From: Deltaproteobacteria bacterium
GTDB taxonomy: Bacteria > JADJOY01
Direction of reading: 5' to 3'
Assembly: GCA_016713535.1 (NCBI GenBank)
Contig: JADJOY010000028.1
Location: 108,434-172,433, forward strand
DNA: 64,000 bases
The position numbers were made by a program, and so were the translations under genes. The number at the start of each line of letters is the position of its first letter. Position 1 is the first letter of the stretch. Shown here in pieces: positions 47,239-57,750 of this stretch. The notes below the pieces were generated by a model. That model did not search any database. It saw only the letters and a list, made by a program, of their open reading frames with translations, and was not told the origin of the DNA.

Positions 47239-50200
47239 TCAGACCGCCTCGTCCCGTCGTGCCACGACCCCGTAGAGCGCGGGCAACACGAGGAGGGTGA
47301 GCGCGGTGCTCGTCACCAGGCCACCCACCACCACCGTCGCCACCGGTCGCTGGACCTCCGCGCCGGTGCCGGTCGCGAGCGCCATCGGCAGGAACCCGAG
47401 CGACGCCACCAGCGCCGTCATCAGCACCGGCCGGAGTCGCGTGACCGCACCCCGTCTCAACGCTTCGTCGAGCGGCACCCCGTCCGCGCGGAGCTGCTGC
47501 ACGAAGGTGATCATCACCAGACCGTTGAGCACCGCGATCCCCGACAGGGCGATGAAGCCCACCGCCGCGGAGATCGAGAACGGCATCGCGCGCGCCCACA
47601 GCGCCAGCACTCCTCCGCTCAGCGCGAGCGGCACTCCGCTGAACACCAGCAGCGCGTCGCGCGCCGAGCCGAGCGAGCCGTAGAGCAGTACGAAGATCAG
47701 CGCGAAGCACAGCGGCACCACCACGGTTAGCCGCTTTTTCGCGGCGTGCAGGTTCTCGAACTGACCGCCCCAGTCGAGCCAGGTGCCCGCGGGGAGGCGG
47801 ACGTTGGCCCCGATCCGCTCGCCTGCCTCCTCGACGAACGAGCCGAGGTCGCGGTCGCGCACGTTGGTCTGGACCACGATGCGGCGCTTGCCGTTCTCGC
47901 GGCTGATCTGGTTCGGCCCCTCGGTGAGCTCGAGTGACGCCACCTCGCCGAGTGGCAGGAACCGGCCGGCGGCCGAGCCGGCGCTCGCGGCGGCGTCCCG
48001 CTCGTCGACGTGCTCGAGCGGGACCGGCAGGTTGCGGAGCGCGCCCGGATCGCCGCGAAACGCCTCCGGCAGGCGCACCACCAGGTCGAACCGCCGGTCG
48101 CCTTCGAACACGTGTCCGGCCGCACGGCCCCCGACCGCGATCGAGGCGACCTCGTGGACGGCCGCCACCGTGAGCCCATAACGCGCGAGGGCGTCGCGGT
48201 CCACGTCCAGGCTCAAGAGCGGCAAGCCGCCCACTTGCTCCACGCGCACGCCGTCGGCGCCGCGTACCGCGCGCAGCTCGGCGGCGATGCGGGCGGCGAC
48301 GGGCGCGAGCGCGTCGAGGTCGTCGCCGAAGAGTTTGACCGCCACGTCGGAGCGCACCCCGGCGATCAGCTCGTTGAAGCGCATCGCGATCGGCTGCGTG
48401 AACTCGTAGTTGTTGCCGAGGAGGCCCGCGAGCGCGTGCTCGATGCTCTCGGCGACGTCGGCCTTCGTCATCGCGGGGTCGGGCCAGCCGTCGCGGGGCT
48501 TCAGCACCACGAAGGTGTCCGAGACGTTGGGCGGCATCGGATCGGCCGCCATCTCGGCGGTGCCGGTCTTGGAGAACACGAACGCCACCTCGGGGACGGT
48601 ACCGATCGCGCGCTCGACGTCGCGCTGCATCGCGGTCGACTGGGCGAGGCCCGTGCTCGGGATGCGCATCGCGTGGATCGCGAAGTCGAGTTCCCCCAGG
48701 GTGGGCACGAACTCCTGGCCGAGGCGGGTGAACAGCCACGCGGACGCGGCGAACAGCACCACCGCCGCGCCGACCACCGCTCCCCGCCACCGCATCGCGA
48801 GGCGCAGCGCCGGCTCGTACGCGGCCCGCGCCAGCCGGATCACGGGGTTTTCGCGCTCGTCGACCCGGCCCGTGATCACGGTGGCCACCATCGCGGGAAC
48901 GAACGTGAAGGCGAGCGCGAACGCGGCGAGCAACGCGAAGATCACCGTCAGCGCCATCGGGCGGAACATCTTCCCCTCGACCCCGGTCAAGAACAGGATC
49001 GGCACGTACACGGTGATGATGATCGCGCCGCCGAACACCGCCGGCCCGAGCACCTGCTTGCTGGCGTGAAGGGTCACTTCGAGACGCTCGCCGAGGGTCA
49101 GGGCGCGGCCCAGCTTGTGCTGGCGCTCGGCCAGGAGCCGCAAGCAGTTCTCGACGATGATCACCGACCCGTCCACGATGAGCCCGAAGTCGATCGCGCC
49201 GAGGCTCATCAGGTTCCCGCTGGTGCGGCTCTGCACCATGCCGATCGCGGTGAGCAGCATCGACAGGGGGATCGCGAGCGCCGTCAGCAGCGCGGCGCGG
49301 AAGTTCCCGAGCAACCCGAACAGCACCACGATCACCAGCACCGCTCCCTCGACGAGGTTCCGCTGGACCGTGCGGATCGTGGCATCGACGAGATCGGTGC
49401 GGTCGAGGACCGTCTTCATCTCGATGTCGGGCGGGAGCGTCTTCGCCACCGTGGCCGCGACGGCGTCCACTGCGCGCGCCACCACCCGGCTGTTCTCGCC
49501 GATCCGCATGAGAGCCGTGCCGACCACCACCTCCTCACCCGCCTCGGTGGCGCTGCCGGTCCGCATCTCCGGTCCGATGCCCACCCACGCCACGTCCCGG
49601 ACGTGCACCGGCACGCCACGGACCTCGCGCACCACGATCGCGGCGATCTGGTCCGCGCGCTGGATCCGTCCGGTGGCGCGCACCGCCCACGCCTCGCCGT
49701 TCGACTCGATGTACCCCGCGCCGGCGCTCACGTTGTTGGCCTCGAGGGCCTCGACGAGGTCGCGGAAGGTCAGCCCGTGGGCGATCAGCAACGCCGGGTC
49801 GGGCTGGACGTGGAACTGCTTGACGTACCCGCCGATCGCGTCGATGCCAGCCACGCCGCGCACGGTCTTGAGCTGGGGACGAACGATCCAGTCCTGCACC
49901 GTCCGCAGGTAGGCCGCGCGCTCGAGGTCGGTGACGAGCCGCTCGCCCTCCGGTGTCAGGTACGAGCCATCGAGCTGCCAGCCGGGCTCGCCGTCCGACG
50001 CGCGAGCTCCCGCTCCGCCAGGGTGCGCGAAGCGCACGACCCACATGTAGATCTCGCCGAGCCCGGTCGCGATCGGTCCCATCACCGGCTCGGTGTCGTC
50101 GGGCAAGCCGTCGCGGACCTCGGTGAGCCGCTCGGCGATCTGCTGCCGCGCGAAGTAGAGGTCGACGCCCTCGTCGAACACCGCGGTGACCTGGGAGAAG

Positions 50201-50466
50201 CCGTTTCGCGACAGCGAGCGCGTGTAGGCGAGCCCCGGGATCCCCGCCAGCGCCGTCTCCACCGGGAACGTGACCTGCTTCTCGACCTCGGTGGGCGAGA
50301 GCGCCGCGTTCTCGGTGTTGATCTGGACCTGGTTGTTGGTGATGTCGGGAACGGCGTCGATCGGCAACACCGCGAGCGACCACGCGCCGAAGGCTGCGGC
50401 GATGGCGGTCGCGAGTAGCACGAAGCCCCGGCGATGGAGCGAGAAGCGCAGGATCCGCTCGAGCAT
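47239..50466 (-). CDS. czcA: Heavy-metal RND efflux pump, CzcA-type
   Basis: 1075 residues, 12 predicted helices in two halves. The helix-4 proton-relay motif is IDFGLIVDGSVIIVEN (Asp about 425, Asp 431, Glu 438), the arrangement of HME-RND pumps for divalent or monovalent metals. Start MLERILRFSLHRRGFVLL; end ALTLLVLPALYGVV. It uses the proton gradient to expel metal through CzcB and CzcC. The exact metal (Co/Zn/Cd, Ni or Cu/Ag) cannot be fixed from this. It is last in a czcI-czcC-czcB-czcA operon, 9 bases after czcB. Confidence 0.95.
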   Translation of the reverse strand: MLERILRFSLHRRGFVLLATAIAAAFGAWSLAVLPIDAVPDITNNQVQINTENAALSPTEVEKQVTFPVETALAGIPGLAYTRSLSRNGFSQVTAVFDEGVDLYFARQQIAERLTEVRDGLPDDTEPVMGPIATGLGEIYMWVVRFAHPGGAGARASDGEPGWQLDGSYLTPEGERLVTDLERAAYLRTVQDWIVRPQLKTVRGVAGIDAIGGYVKQFHVQPDPALLIAHGLTFRDLVEALEANNVSAGAGYIESNGEAWAVRATGRIQRADQIAAIVVREVRGVPVHVRDVAWVGIGPEMRTGSATEAGEEVVVGTALMRIGENSRVVARAVDAVAATVAKTLPPDIEMKTVLDRTDLVDATIRTVQRNLVEGAVLVIVVLFGLLGNFRAALLTALAIPLSMLLTAIGMVQSRTSGNLMSLGAIDFGLIVDGSVIIVENCLRLLAERQHKLGRALTLGERLEVTLHASKQVLGPAVFGGAIIITVYVPILFLTGVEGKMFRPMALTVIFALLAAFALAFTFVPAMVATVITGRVDERENPVIRLARAAYEPALRLAMRWRGAVVGAAVVLFAASAWLFTRLGQEFVPTLGELDFAIHAMRIPSTGLAQSTAMQRDVERAIGTVPEVAFVFSKTGTAEMAADPMPPNVSDTFVVLKPRDGWPDPAMTKADVAESIEHALAGLLGNNYEFTQPIAMRFNELIAGVRSDVAVKLFGDDLDALAPVAARIAAELRAVRGADGVRVEQVGGLPLLSLDVDRDALARYGLTVAAVHEVASIAVGGRAAGHVFEGDRRFDLVVRLPEAFRGDPGALRNLPVPLEHVDERDAAASAGSAAGRFLPLGEVASLELTEGPNQISRENGKRRIVVQTNVRDRDLGSFVEEAGERIGANVRLPAGTWLDWGGQFENLHAAKKRLTVVVPLCFALIFVLLYGSLGSARDALLVFSGVPLALSGGVLALWARAMPFSISAAVGFIALSGIAVLNGLVMITFVQQLRADGVPLDEALRRGAVTRLRPVLMTALVASLGFLPMALATGTGAEVQRPVATVVVGGLVTSTALTLLVLPALYGVVARRDEAV

Positions 50467-50475
50467 GGGTTCGCC

Positions 50476-51447
50476 TCAGTGCTCGTGCTCGGCCTCGGAC
50501 TTGCCGAGCTCCGCCTTGAGCAGGAACGTGTTGGTCACGGCGACGCGCTCGCCCGCCGCGAGTCCCGACAGCACCTCGACGCGCGTCCGGCCCCGGCGGC
50601 CGAGCACGACGGCGCGCGGCTCGACGTGCTCGGACACCACGAACACGCTCGGCCGGCCCTCCACCGTCTGCACCGCGCTCGCCGCCACCTGCACGTCCAC
50701 GGGTACCAGATCGAGGACGGTGGCGGCGACGAACATCCCGGGGCGCCACGCACCAGCGCCGTTCTCCACCACGACACGCGCCGTGGCGGTGCGGGTGGCG
50801 GGATCGAGCACCGGAGTCACGTAGCGGATGGGCGCTGTGACGGTGACGTCGCCCGGGGCCGTGCGCACGCTCACGAGCTGGCCCACGCGCACGTGCCCGA
50901 GCTCCTTCTGGTGGACGCGCAGGTCCACCCACACGGCGCCGAGGTCGGCGACCACGAACGCCTCGTGGTCGCTGCCGACCGCCTCGCCGCGGGTGATGTG
51001 CTTGGCGATCACCACCCCGTCGACGAGCGTCGTCAACTCGTAGGGCGAGAGGCTCTCGCTCGACTCGACGATCGCCAGCACCTCGCCCTTGCGCACGCGG
51101 TCACCGACGTTGCGACGGACCTCGCGCACGATGCCGGGGAAGCGTGGCGTGATGTGCGCGAGACGGTCGCCGTCCGGATGGACCTCGCCCACCAGCTCGA
51201 CGCCGCCGTCGAGCGCACCGCTCTGGGCCTCGCCGACGGTGATCCCGAAGCGAGCCAGGTCGCCTGGGCGGACCGCGAGCTCGCCTTCGGCGTGGCCATC
51301 CTCGGATCCGTGCTCGGCTCCGTGCTCGGACCCATGCCCGGAACCGTGCTCGTCGTCGTGCGGCCCGGACGCCAACGCCGCCGCGGCCAGGCTGACCACC
51401 AGCACCAGGCCGAGCACCCACCCGATCTCGTGTCGTCTCCGGCTCAT
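50476..51447 (-). CDS. czcB: RND periplasmic adaptor, CzcB-type, His-rich
   Basis: 323 residues. Signal/anchor helix 10-28, then a His/Asp/Glu run of about 28 residues (PHDDEHGSGHGSEHGAEHG) that should bind metal in the periplasm, then the HlyD-type membrane-fusion fold (PGIVREVRRNVGDRVRKGEVLAIVESSE, TLVDGVVIAKHITRGEAVG). It ends EHEH. ATG 51447 overlaps the czcC stop. It connects CzcA to CzcC and may deliver metal ions. Confidence 0.95.
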   Translation of the reverse strand: MSRRRHEIGWVLGLVLVVSLAAAALASGPHDDEHGSGHGSEHGAEHGSEDGHAEGELAVRPGDLARFGITVGEAQSGALDGGVELVGEVHPDGDRLAHITPRFPGIVREVRRNVGDRVRKGEVLAIVESSESLSPYELTTLVDGVVIAKHITRGEAVGSDHEAFVVADLGAVWVDLRVHQKELGHVRVGQLVSVRTAPGDVTVTAPIRYVTPVLDPATRTATARVVVENGAGAWRPGMFVAATVLDLVPVDVQVAASAVQTVEGRPSVFVVSEHVEPRAVVLGRRGRTRVEVLSGLAAGERVAVTNTFLLKAELGKSEAEHEH

Positions 51448-52724
51448 CTCGACTCTCCCTCCTGGAACGCGAGCTCGAGCGCGACCGCGGCGCGCTGGTG
51501 TCGCTCCAGCTCGTCGATCAGCTCGAGCCGCAGCTCGAACAGCGAACGTTGCGTCTCGAGGACGTCGGTGAGGCGGAAGAGCCCGCGCTGGTACGCCTCG
51601 CGGGCCTCCCGGTAGACGCCCTCCGCTTCGGGTAGCAGCGAGCCGCGCAGGCGGTCGACTCGCGCGAACGCGGCGCTCGCCTCGTGGTGCAGCGCCCGCA
51701 CCGCGGCGGCGCTCTCGATCCGCGCGGCGTCCGCTCGATCCGCGCTCACCATCGACGACCTGCGCGCCGCCTCGATCGCGCCCTGGTTGCGGTCGAAGAG
51801 CGGCAGAGGCACTCCGACGGATGCGACCATCGCCACGTCGTCGTCGGCCGCGAGGTGGCGGACGCCGACGCCCAACCGCAGGCCCGGCGCGGCGCGCGCC
51901 TCCTCCAGCGCGAGGACGGCGCGGGCTCGTGCTCCCTCGTCGCCGAAGCGCGACACCGCGGGCCAGGCCTCGACCTTCGCGAGCAGCTCGTCGATCGCCG
52001 GCGGCGCCTCGAGCCGCGCGAGGTCGCCGCGGACCGCCTCGAACGTGGGCTCGCTCGCGCCCCACGAGGCTGCGAGCGCGAGGCGCGCCGCCGCAAGCTC
52101 CTGGCCGAGCCGATCCACCTCGGTGTCGGCGCGGCTCACCGCGAGCGCCGCACGTTTCGCCTCCACCACCGCGGCCGCGCCCGCGCGCACCCCGCGCTCG
52201 ACGGTCGCGAGGAGTGCGCGCTCCAGCTCGGCCGACTCGCGCGCCCGGGCCAGGCGCTCCTGGGCGGCCAGGGTGCGAACGAAGGCGTCCGCGGTGGCGA
52301 GCCGAACGGCGCGGCGCGCCTCGCGGTGATCCCACTCGGTCAGCCGGCGATCGAGCTGCGCGAGCTCGACCCGCCGCTCACGTTTCGCGCCGAGCTCGAG
52401 CGGCATCGATACGCCGAGGGTCGTCTCGGCTTCGTTCCAGGCCCGCGCGTTCCCCGTCCCGGCGAAGTTCTCCTGCTCGAGCTCGACATCCGGGTTGGGC
52501 GGCAGCGACGCCTGCAGCGCTTCCGCGTCGCGGACCTCGAGCTCGGCGCGGAAGCCGCGTAGCGACGGCGCGCGGTCCGCGGCCGCCGCCAGCGCGTCCT
52601 GGAGGGAGAGCACGCCTCGCGGCTCGGCCCCCGCGCTCGCGGACGCCGGAAACCGAGCCAGCACCGCGAATCCGAAGAACAACCACCACGACCAGCGGAG
52701 TCGATCGACGACGAGCCGCACCAT
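51444..52724 (-). CDS. czcC: Outer-membrane factor, CzcC/TolC-type
   Basis: 426 residues. Signal peptide, then two repeated OEP domains of long helices (LSLQDALAAAADRAPSLRGFRAELEVRDAEAL, LPPNPDVELEQENF and the second-half GVPLPLFDRNQGAIEAA). It forms the exit duct through the outer membrane. The ATG at 52724 has GAGG eight bases upstream; a GTG at 52730 is less likely. Coupled to czcB by ATGA. Confidence 0.9.
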   Translation of the reverse strand: MVRLVVDRLRWSWWLFFGFAVLARFPASASAGAEPRGVLSLQDALAAAADRAPSLRGFRAELEVRDAEALQASLPPNPDVELEQENFAGTGNARAWNEAETTLGVSMPLELGAKRERRVELAQLDRRLTEWDHREARRAVRLATADAFVRTLAAQERLARARESAELERALLATVERGVRAGAAAVVEAKRAALAVSRADTEVDRLGQELAAARLALAASWGASEPTFEAVRGDLARLEAPPAIDELLAKVEAWPAVSRFGDEGARARAVLALEEARAAPGLRLGVGVRHLAADDDVAMVASVGVPLPLFDRNQGAIEAARRSSMVSADRADAARIESAAAVRALHHEASAAFARVDRLRGSLLPEAEGVYREAREAYQRGLFRLTDVLETQRSLFELRLELIDELERHQRAAVALELAFQEGESR

Positions 52725-52844
52725 GAGCACCTCGACGAGCGGGGTGAGGCGGCCGCCCCGGGCACGCCGGGACGTCCGCGCGAACGGTGATCCGGCCCCG
52801 TCAGCGGGGGCCGGGCCGTGCCGGAAGGAACCGCGGGGAGCGGC

Positions 52845-53258
52845 TCAGATCCGGAGGATCCGCAGGTCGAGGTGCGTGGGCGCGCAAGGCGCGCTGGCGA
52901 GGTCGTGGACGAACGGGGCGCCGCGGGACGGGACGACAGGCGGCGGCGCGAGCGAGGCGAGCGCGGGGGCATCCGCAAAGGGCGGCGCGGCGGCGGTGAG
53001 GCCGCTCGCGGCCCGGATCGTCTCGGGAGTCGTGGCGAGCTCGACGTCGGTGCACGGACCGTGCGCGTCCAGCGCCACACCGTGGCAGCCGGGCTCGAGG
53101 GCCACCGGCGCATCCGGGTGCGCGGACGCCTCGACGGCGAGGTGCGTCCGGGAGACGCACAGCGCTCCGCCGAAAGCGAACACCGGCGACGCGAGCGAAC
53201 TCACCAGCGTGAGCAGGCTCGCGAGCAACGCGGCGCGGCGATCGGAGAGTGGTTTCAT
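52845..53258 (-). CDS. Small exported Cys-containing protein (CzcI-like)
   Basis: 137 residues. A signal peptide (LLASLLTLVSSLASPVFA) is followed by a mature part with five Cys (ALCVSRTHL, PGCHGV, GPCTDV and SAPCAPTHL) and several His. The position 120 bases upstream of czcC on the same strand, small size and export match CzcI-type proteins in metal operons; sequence similarity itself is not certain. It may sense or buffer metal. Confidence 0.65.
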   Translation of the reverse strand: MKPLSDRRAALLASLLTLVSSLASPVFAFGGALCVSRTHLAVEASAHPDAPVALEPGCHGVALDAHGPCTDVELATTPETIRAASGLTAAAPPFADAPALASLAPPPVVPSRGAPFVHDLASAPCAPTHLDLRILRI

Positions 53259-53318
53259 TCGGCGCGCGGCTCGGGCGGGTGGAGAGCGATCCTAACCCGC
53301 GCTAGAACGACGCACAAG

Positions 53319-54435
53319 GTGAGCACCGGGCGGGTGGTGTGGAGAGTGCTGCGCGCCGAGGGCTGGCGCGCGGTGGTGCGGCGAACCCTCGATCGGCTCG
53401 ACGAGCGAGTCGCCGCGCGCGCGCGCGTCGACGGCGAGCGGCGCGCCCGGGCCGCGCCGCTCCTGAACGTGCTCGGCACCGCACCCGCGCGGCGTCTGGG
53501 CGGCCTGCCCACCCAGCTCCTCGCTCGCCTCGACGAGGAGAGCCGGAGCCGGACCATCGCGCTCCTCCACCCGCTGCGGCGGGGCTATCGCGTGCAACTC
53601 TGGCTCGACGATACGCGCAGCGCCGTGGTCCTCGACGCGCCGAGCGACCTCGCGAGCGCCGTCGTCGAAGCCGCCACCCGCGTCGGCGCCAGCGCGATCC
53701 ACCTCGAGGGCACAGGCGCGATCGCGCCGCGTACGCTGCGCGATCTCTCCACCTCGCCTCTCCCGCTCGTGGTGTCCGTCCACGACTTCGCGAGCTGGTG
53801 CCCGACCGCGCACCTGCTCGAGGTGCCGGCGCGGCGCTTCTGCGCCTTCTCGGCCGACGCCGAGCGCTGCGGCCGTTGCCTCGCCGCCACGGGCCTCGCG
53901 GGGAGGCCACCTCGTCGAGCCCGTGGCGCGCGCCCTCCGCGCCCGGCACCCGGCGCTCGAGGTGCACGTCCTCGGCGGCGGTGACGCCTCGCTGCTGCTC
54001 GCGCTCCGGCGGGTGCCGGGTGTCGAGGTCCACGGCTACTACCGCGCCGGCACGCTACCCGCCCGCCTCGCGCACATCGGCGCGAACGTGGCCGTGGCGC
54101 CGTCGATCGTCCCGGAGGCCTTCCAGCTCACGCTCTCGGAGTGCTGGCTCGCGGGGGTACCGTGCGTGGTGTTCGACCACGGCGCCGCCGCCGAGCGCAT
54201 CCGCGCTCACGGCGGCGGCCGGCGGGTGCCGCTCGACGCGGGTGCCTCGGGGCTCGTCGCCGCCATCGAGGAGGTGCTCACGGATCCGGCCTCCCGTGAC
54301 CTCGGCCGCGCCACCGCCAGCGTGCCGAGCTGCGCCGCGGTGGCGGGGGCCCACCTCGCGCTCTATGCCGAGCTCGGGCTCGCGGTCTCGACCACCCCTG
54401 CCGACACGACGCCGTCGAAGCGCGTCGACGCGTAG
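53319..54435 (+). pseudogene. Glycosyltransferase (GT-B), frameshift and likely internal deletion
   Basis: The first part (GTG 53319 onward, about 190 residues) has the N-terminal half of polysaccharide glycosyltransferases ending VSVHDFASWCPTAHLLEVPARRFCAFSADAERCGRCL. Immediately after about 53900 the frame changes to GGHLVEPVARALRARHPALEVHVLGGGD and the donor-binding half VAPSIVPEAFQLTLSECWLAG. Between these, intact relatives usually have more than 100 residues, which are missing. The gene therefore shows a deletion plus a frame change. The 3' end overlaps the convergent ATPase gene by 73 bases. Confidence 0.65.
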
Positions 54436-55148
54436 GCGTCGAGCACCGCGCGCGGCTCGCCGTCGGCGGCGATCCGGCCCGCCTCCAGCCACAGGCAGCG
54501 GTCGCAGTTGGCGAGGATCTCGTCAGGCACGTGGGAGGCCAGCACCACCGTCGCGCCGTCGCGGCGCAGCTCGGCGAGGCGCGCCTCGCAGCGCTTCACG
54601 AACGCGGCGTCGCCCACGCCGAGCACCTCGTCGAGCACCAGGATGTCGGCCCGCCACGCGGTCGCCACCGCGAACCCGAGCCGCACGATCATGCCCGCCG
54701 AGTAGCTGCGGATGGGCGCGCGGATCAGGTCGCCGAGACCGCTGAACTCGACGATGTGGCCGGCGCGCGCGGCAATCTCGCGGCGGCTGCGACCGAGCAG
54801 GAGGGCGTTCAGGTACACGTTCTCGAGCCCGGTGAGCTCGTGGTCGAAGCCCGCGCCGAGGGCGAGGATCGGCGCCACCCTCCCGGCCAGCCGCGCGCTC
54901 CCGCGGGTGGGTTCGAGGACGCCGCACAGCACCTTGAGCAGCGTGCTCTTGCCGGCGCCGTTGCGCCCCACGACTCCGACACTCTCGCCGCGCCCGACCT
55001 CGAACGACACGTCGCGGAGCGCCCACAGGTCCTCGTACACGAGCCCGCCCTTCATCCAGTGGATCGCGTACTCCTTGAGCGAGTGGGCGCGCTGCTTGGC
55101 GAGGCGATAACGCAGCGAAACGCCGTCGAGACGGATGATGGGGCTCAT
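54363..55148 (-). CDS. Polysaccharide ABC exporter ATP-binding subunit (Wzt/TagH-type)
   Basis: 261 residues. Walker A GRNGAGKST, an unusual alpha-beta segment typical of O-antigen/teichoic-acid ATPases (PILALGAGFDHELTGLENVYLN), signature SYSAGMIVRLGFA, Walker B ILVLDEVLGVGD and H-switch ASH. It drives export of a lipid-linked polysaccharide with the permease. It lacks the C-terminal sugar-binding domain seen in some Wzt. ATGA overlap with the permease. Confidence 0.9.
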   Translation of the reverse strand: MSPIIRLDGVSLRYRLAKQRAHSLKEYAIHWMKGGLVYEDLWALRDVSFEVGRGESVGVVGRNGAGKSTLLKVLCGVLEPTRGSARLAGRVAPILALGAGFDHELTGLENVYLNALLLGRSRREIAARAGHIVEFSGLGDLIRAPIRSYSAGMIVRLGFAVATAWRADILVLDEVLGVGDAAFVKRCEARLAELRRDGATVVLASHVPDEILANCDRCLWLEAGRIAADGEPRAVLDAYASTRFDGVVSAGVVETASPSSA

Positions 55149-55936
55149 AGGTAGAACGGGATCCGGCTCGCCGCGCGCGCGAAGCTGCGCGCGCCGAGCG
55201 CGAACGAGGCGACCGCGAGCAGCACGCCGAGGGCGAGCTCGCCGGCGGGGGCGACGTGCCCGGTGACGATCGGGTCGCGAAACACCTGCAGCACGTGGCG
55301 CAGCGGGTTCAGGTCGACCAGCCAGCGGTAGCGCTCCGGCACGATCTCGAGCGGGTAGAAGACCGGCGTCAGGTACATCACCGTGGTCAGGATCACGCCG
55401 ACCATCTCGACGATGTCGGTGAAGAACACCGCGAGCGGCGACACCGCGAGCCCGACACCGAGCGTGAAGAGCGCCGCCAGCGCGATCGCCACCGGCAGGA
55501 ACCACAGCCCGGGGCCGAAGCGATGGCCGGTGACCAGCGCGATGGCCGCCAGCGGCACCAGCGCCAGCACCAGGTTCACGACGCCGGAGAGCACGGTGGC
55601 GAGCGGGAAGATCGCCTTGGGCACCGGCACCTTGAGCAGCAGGTTGGCGTTGCCGCGCAGGCTGTTCATCGACGCCACGACGCTCTGCGCGAAGAAGTTC
55701 CAGAACAGGATCCCGGCCAGCGCATACACCGGGTAGCTCGGCACCTCGAAGCGGAACGCGGTGCTGAACACCACCATCAGCACCCCCATCGTGAGGAGCG
55801 GCTGGAGCATCGTCCAGACGAAGCCGATGGCCGAGCGCCGGTAGCGCACCTTGAGGTCGCGGGCGACGAGCGCCAGCACCAGGTCGCGGTAGCGCAGCAG
55901 ATCTCCCATGGCGGCGCGTCGTTTGTACACGGGCAT
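55145..55936 (-). CDS. Polysaccharide ABC exporter permease (Wzm/TagG-type)
   Basis: 263 residues, six helices of the ABC-2 class. RYRDLVLALVARDLKVRYRRSAIGFVWTMLQPLLTM is the classic N-terminal segment, and TPVFYPLEIVPERYRWLVDLNPLRHVLQVFRD the characteristic loop. An alternative start exists at 55909 (MGDLLRYRD). Forms the translocation channel for O-antigen or capsule-like glycan. Divergent from the GT-C gene. Confidence 0.9.
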   Translation of the reverse strand: MPVYKRRAAMGDLLRYRDLVLALVARDLKVRYRRSAIGFVWTMLQPLLTMGVLMVVFSTAFRFEVPSYPVYALAGILFWNFFAQSVVASMNSLRGNANLLLKVPVPKAIFPLATVLSGVVNLVLALVPLAAIALVTGHRFGPGLWFLPVAIALAALFTLGVGLAVSPLAVFFTDIVEMVGVILTTVMYLTPVFYPLEIVPERYRWLVDLNPLRHVLQVFRDPIVTGHVAPAGELALGVLLAVASFALGARSFARAASRIPFYL

Positions 55937-55990
55937 CCCGGTGCTGGCTATCGAAAGTCGACCCCCGCGGATCTAAGTTGACCCGCATCC

Positions 55991-57750
55991 ATGATCGAGC
56001 CGCTCGAGCCCCTCGCCCTCGTCCGCACGGTGCTCGCGTTCGCGCTGCCGATCGCGGGGCTCGCGTGGACCGCGTGGGCCGCGGGCCGCACCCTGCTCGC
56101 GGCTCTCGGGCTCGAGGTCGAGGACGAGCTCGAGCGGGTGGCGCTCGCGAGCATCCTCGGGCTCGCGGTGCTGGCGCACGCGCTGCTGGCCCTCGGCCTC
56201 CTCGCGATGCTTCGCCCGTGGCCGGTGGTCGCGCTCGTCGCGCTGGTCCACGGGGTCGCGATCCGCAAGGGCGTGCCGCTCGCCTTCACGCGGCCGGGCT
56301 TCCGCCGCGCGGCGGTCGGCGTGGTCGTCGCGCTGCCCTTCCTCGTTCCCGCGCTCTACCCGGACACCGGGTTCGACTCACGCATGTACCACCTGCCGTA
56401 CGTCCACGCCTTCGCGCGCACCGGGCGGCTCTCGTTCCTCCCCGACCTGCGCTTCCCGATCTTCCCGCAGGCGAGCGAGGTGCTGAGCACCGCGCTGGTC
56501 CTGTCCGGGAGCGAGCCGAGCGCCTCGGGCACGGGGCTGCTCGCGGTCGCGCTGGCGGCGGCACTGCTCGTGGCGTGGGGAAGGCGAGCGTTCCCGTCCT
56601 GGCCCGCCGCCGGGCTCGTGGCCGCGGCGATCTTCCTCGGTAGCCCGCTGATCGGCTACCTCGCGACCGTTCTCTACGTCGACCCGCTGCTCGGGCTCTT
56701 CAGCACGGCCGCGCTCCTCGCCGCCGAGCGCTTCCGCGCCGGCCGCGACCGGCGCTGGCTCGTGCTCGCCGCGGCGCTCGCCGCGAGCGCCGCCGACGTG
56801 AAGTACCTCGGGCTCTACACGGTCGCCGTCACCGGGCTCGCCCTCGCCACCCGTCGTCCGCGTCACCTGGCGCTCTACGCCCTCGTGGCGCTCGCGGTCC
56901 TCGCGCCCTGGTACGGGCGGATCGTCGCGGCGACCGGCAACCCGGTGTTTCCGTTCCTGCCGTCGGTGTTCGGCGAGAACGCGTGGACGCCCGTCCCCGA
57001 GCTCCCCGCCACCCTCGCCGCGCGGCTCGTGAACGCCGTGCGCATGCCCTTCGACCTGGCGTTCGCGCGCGAGCGCTGGAACCGGATGCCGCCGCTCTCG
57101 CCGGTGTTCGCGCTCGCCGTCCCGCTCGTGGTGCTCGCCTCGTTCCGGTCCCGGCGCATCGCCGGGTGGGCAGCGGTGATCGGCGTGTTCGTGGGGATCT
57201 ACCAGTGGCTCCCGAAGAGCGCCGCCTACACCGCGATGGGCCTGCCGCTCGCGAGCCTCACCGTGGCGGGCTCGATCGCCACGCTGGGCGATGCTCGCCT
57301 CGCCGGGCGGAGCCGCGGCGCGCTCGTCGCGGCGGCGCTCTGCCTCGCGCCGGGATGGCTCTACGGCCTCTACACGGCGGCGCGGAACGGCTCGTTAACC
57401 GTCACCGCCGCCGCCCGCGAGCGCTACCTCGATTCGAAGCTGCCGCTGCACGCCGCGGTGCGGTGGCTGAACGACCGCCACGGCGCCGACTACACCGTGT
57501 GGGCGGTGAACGCCGAGCACATGACCGATTTCGCGCGCGGACGCTTCCTCGGCGACAGCAACGGTCGCGCCGAGCTACGCGAGCGCGTGGAGCGCATCCG
57601 GACGTTCGCCGAGCAGCGCGAGTACCTGCTGGGGCTCGGCGCCGACCACCTGCTGGTCCCGGCGGGCGCCGAGGCCGCGGGCCCCGGCGGCGCGGCGCCG
57701 ACGCCCCCCTTGTACCGCGACCGACACGCCGCCATATACGAGCTCCGCGG

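Noticed and set aside
48010-50418. 802-codon open frame opposite czcA
   Set aside because: Antisense shadow of a clear RND pump; composition is His/Arg/Asp-rich and has no domain.
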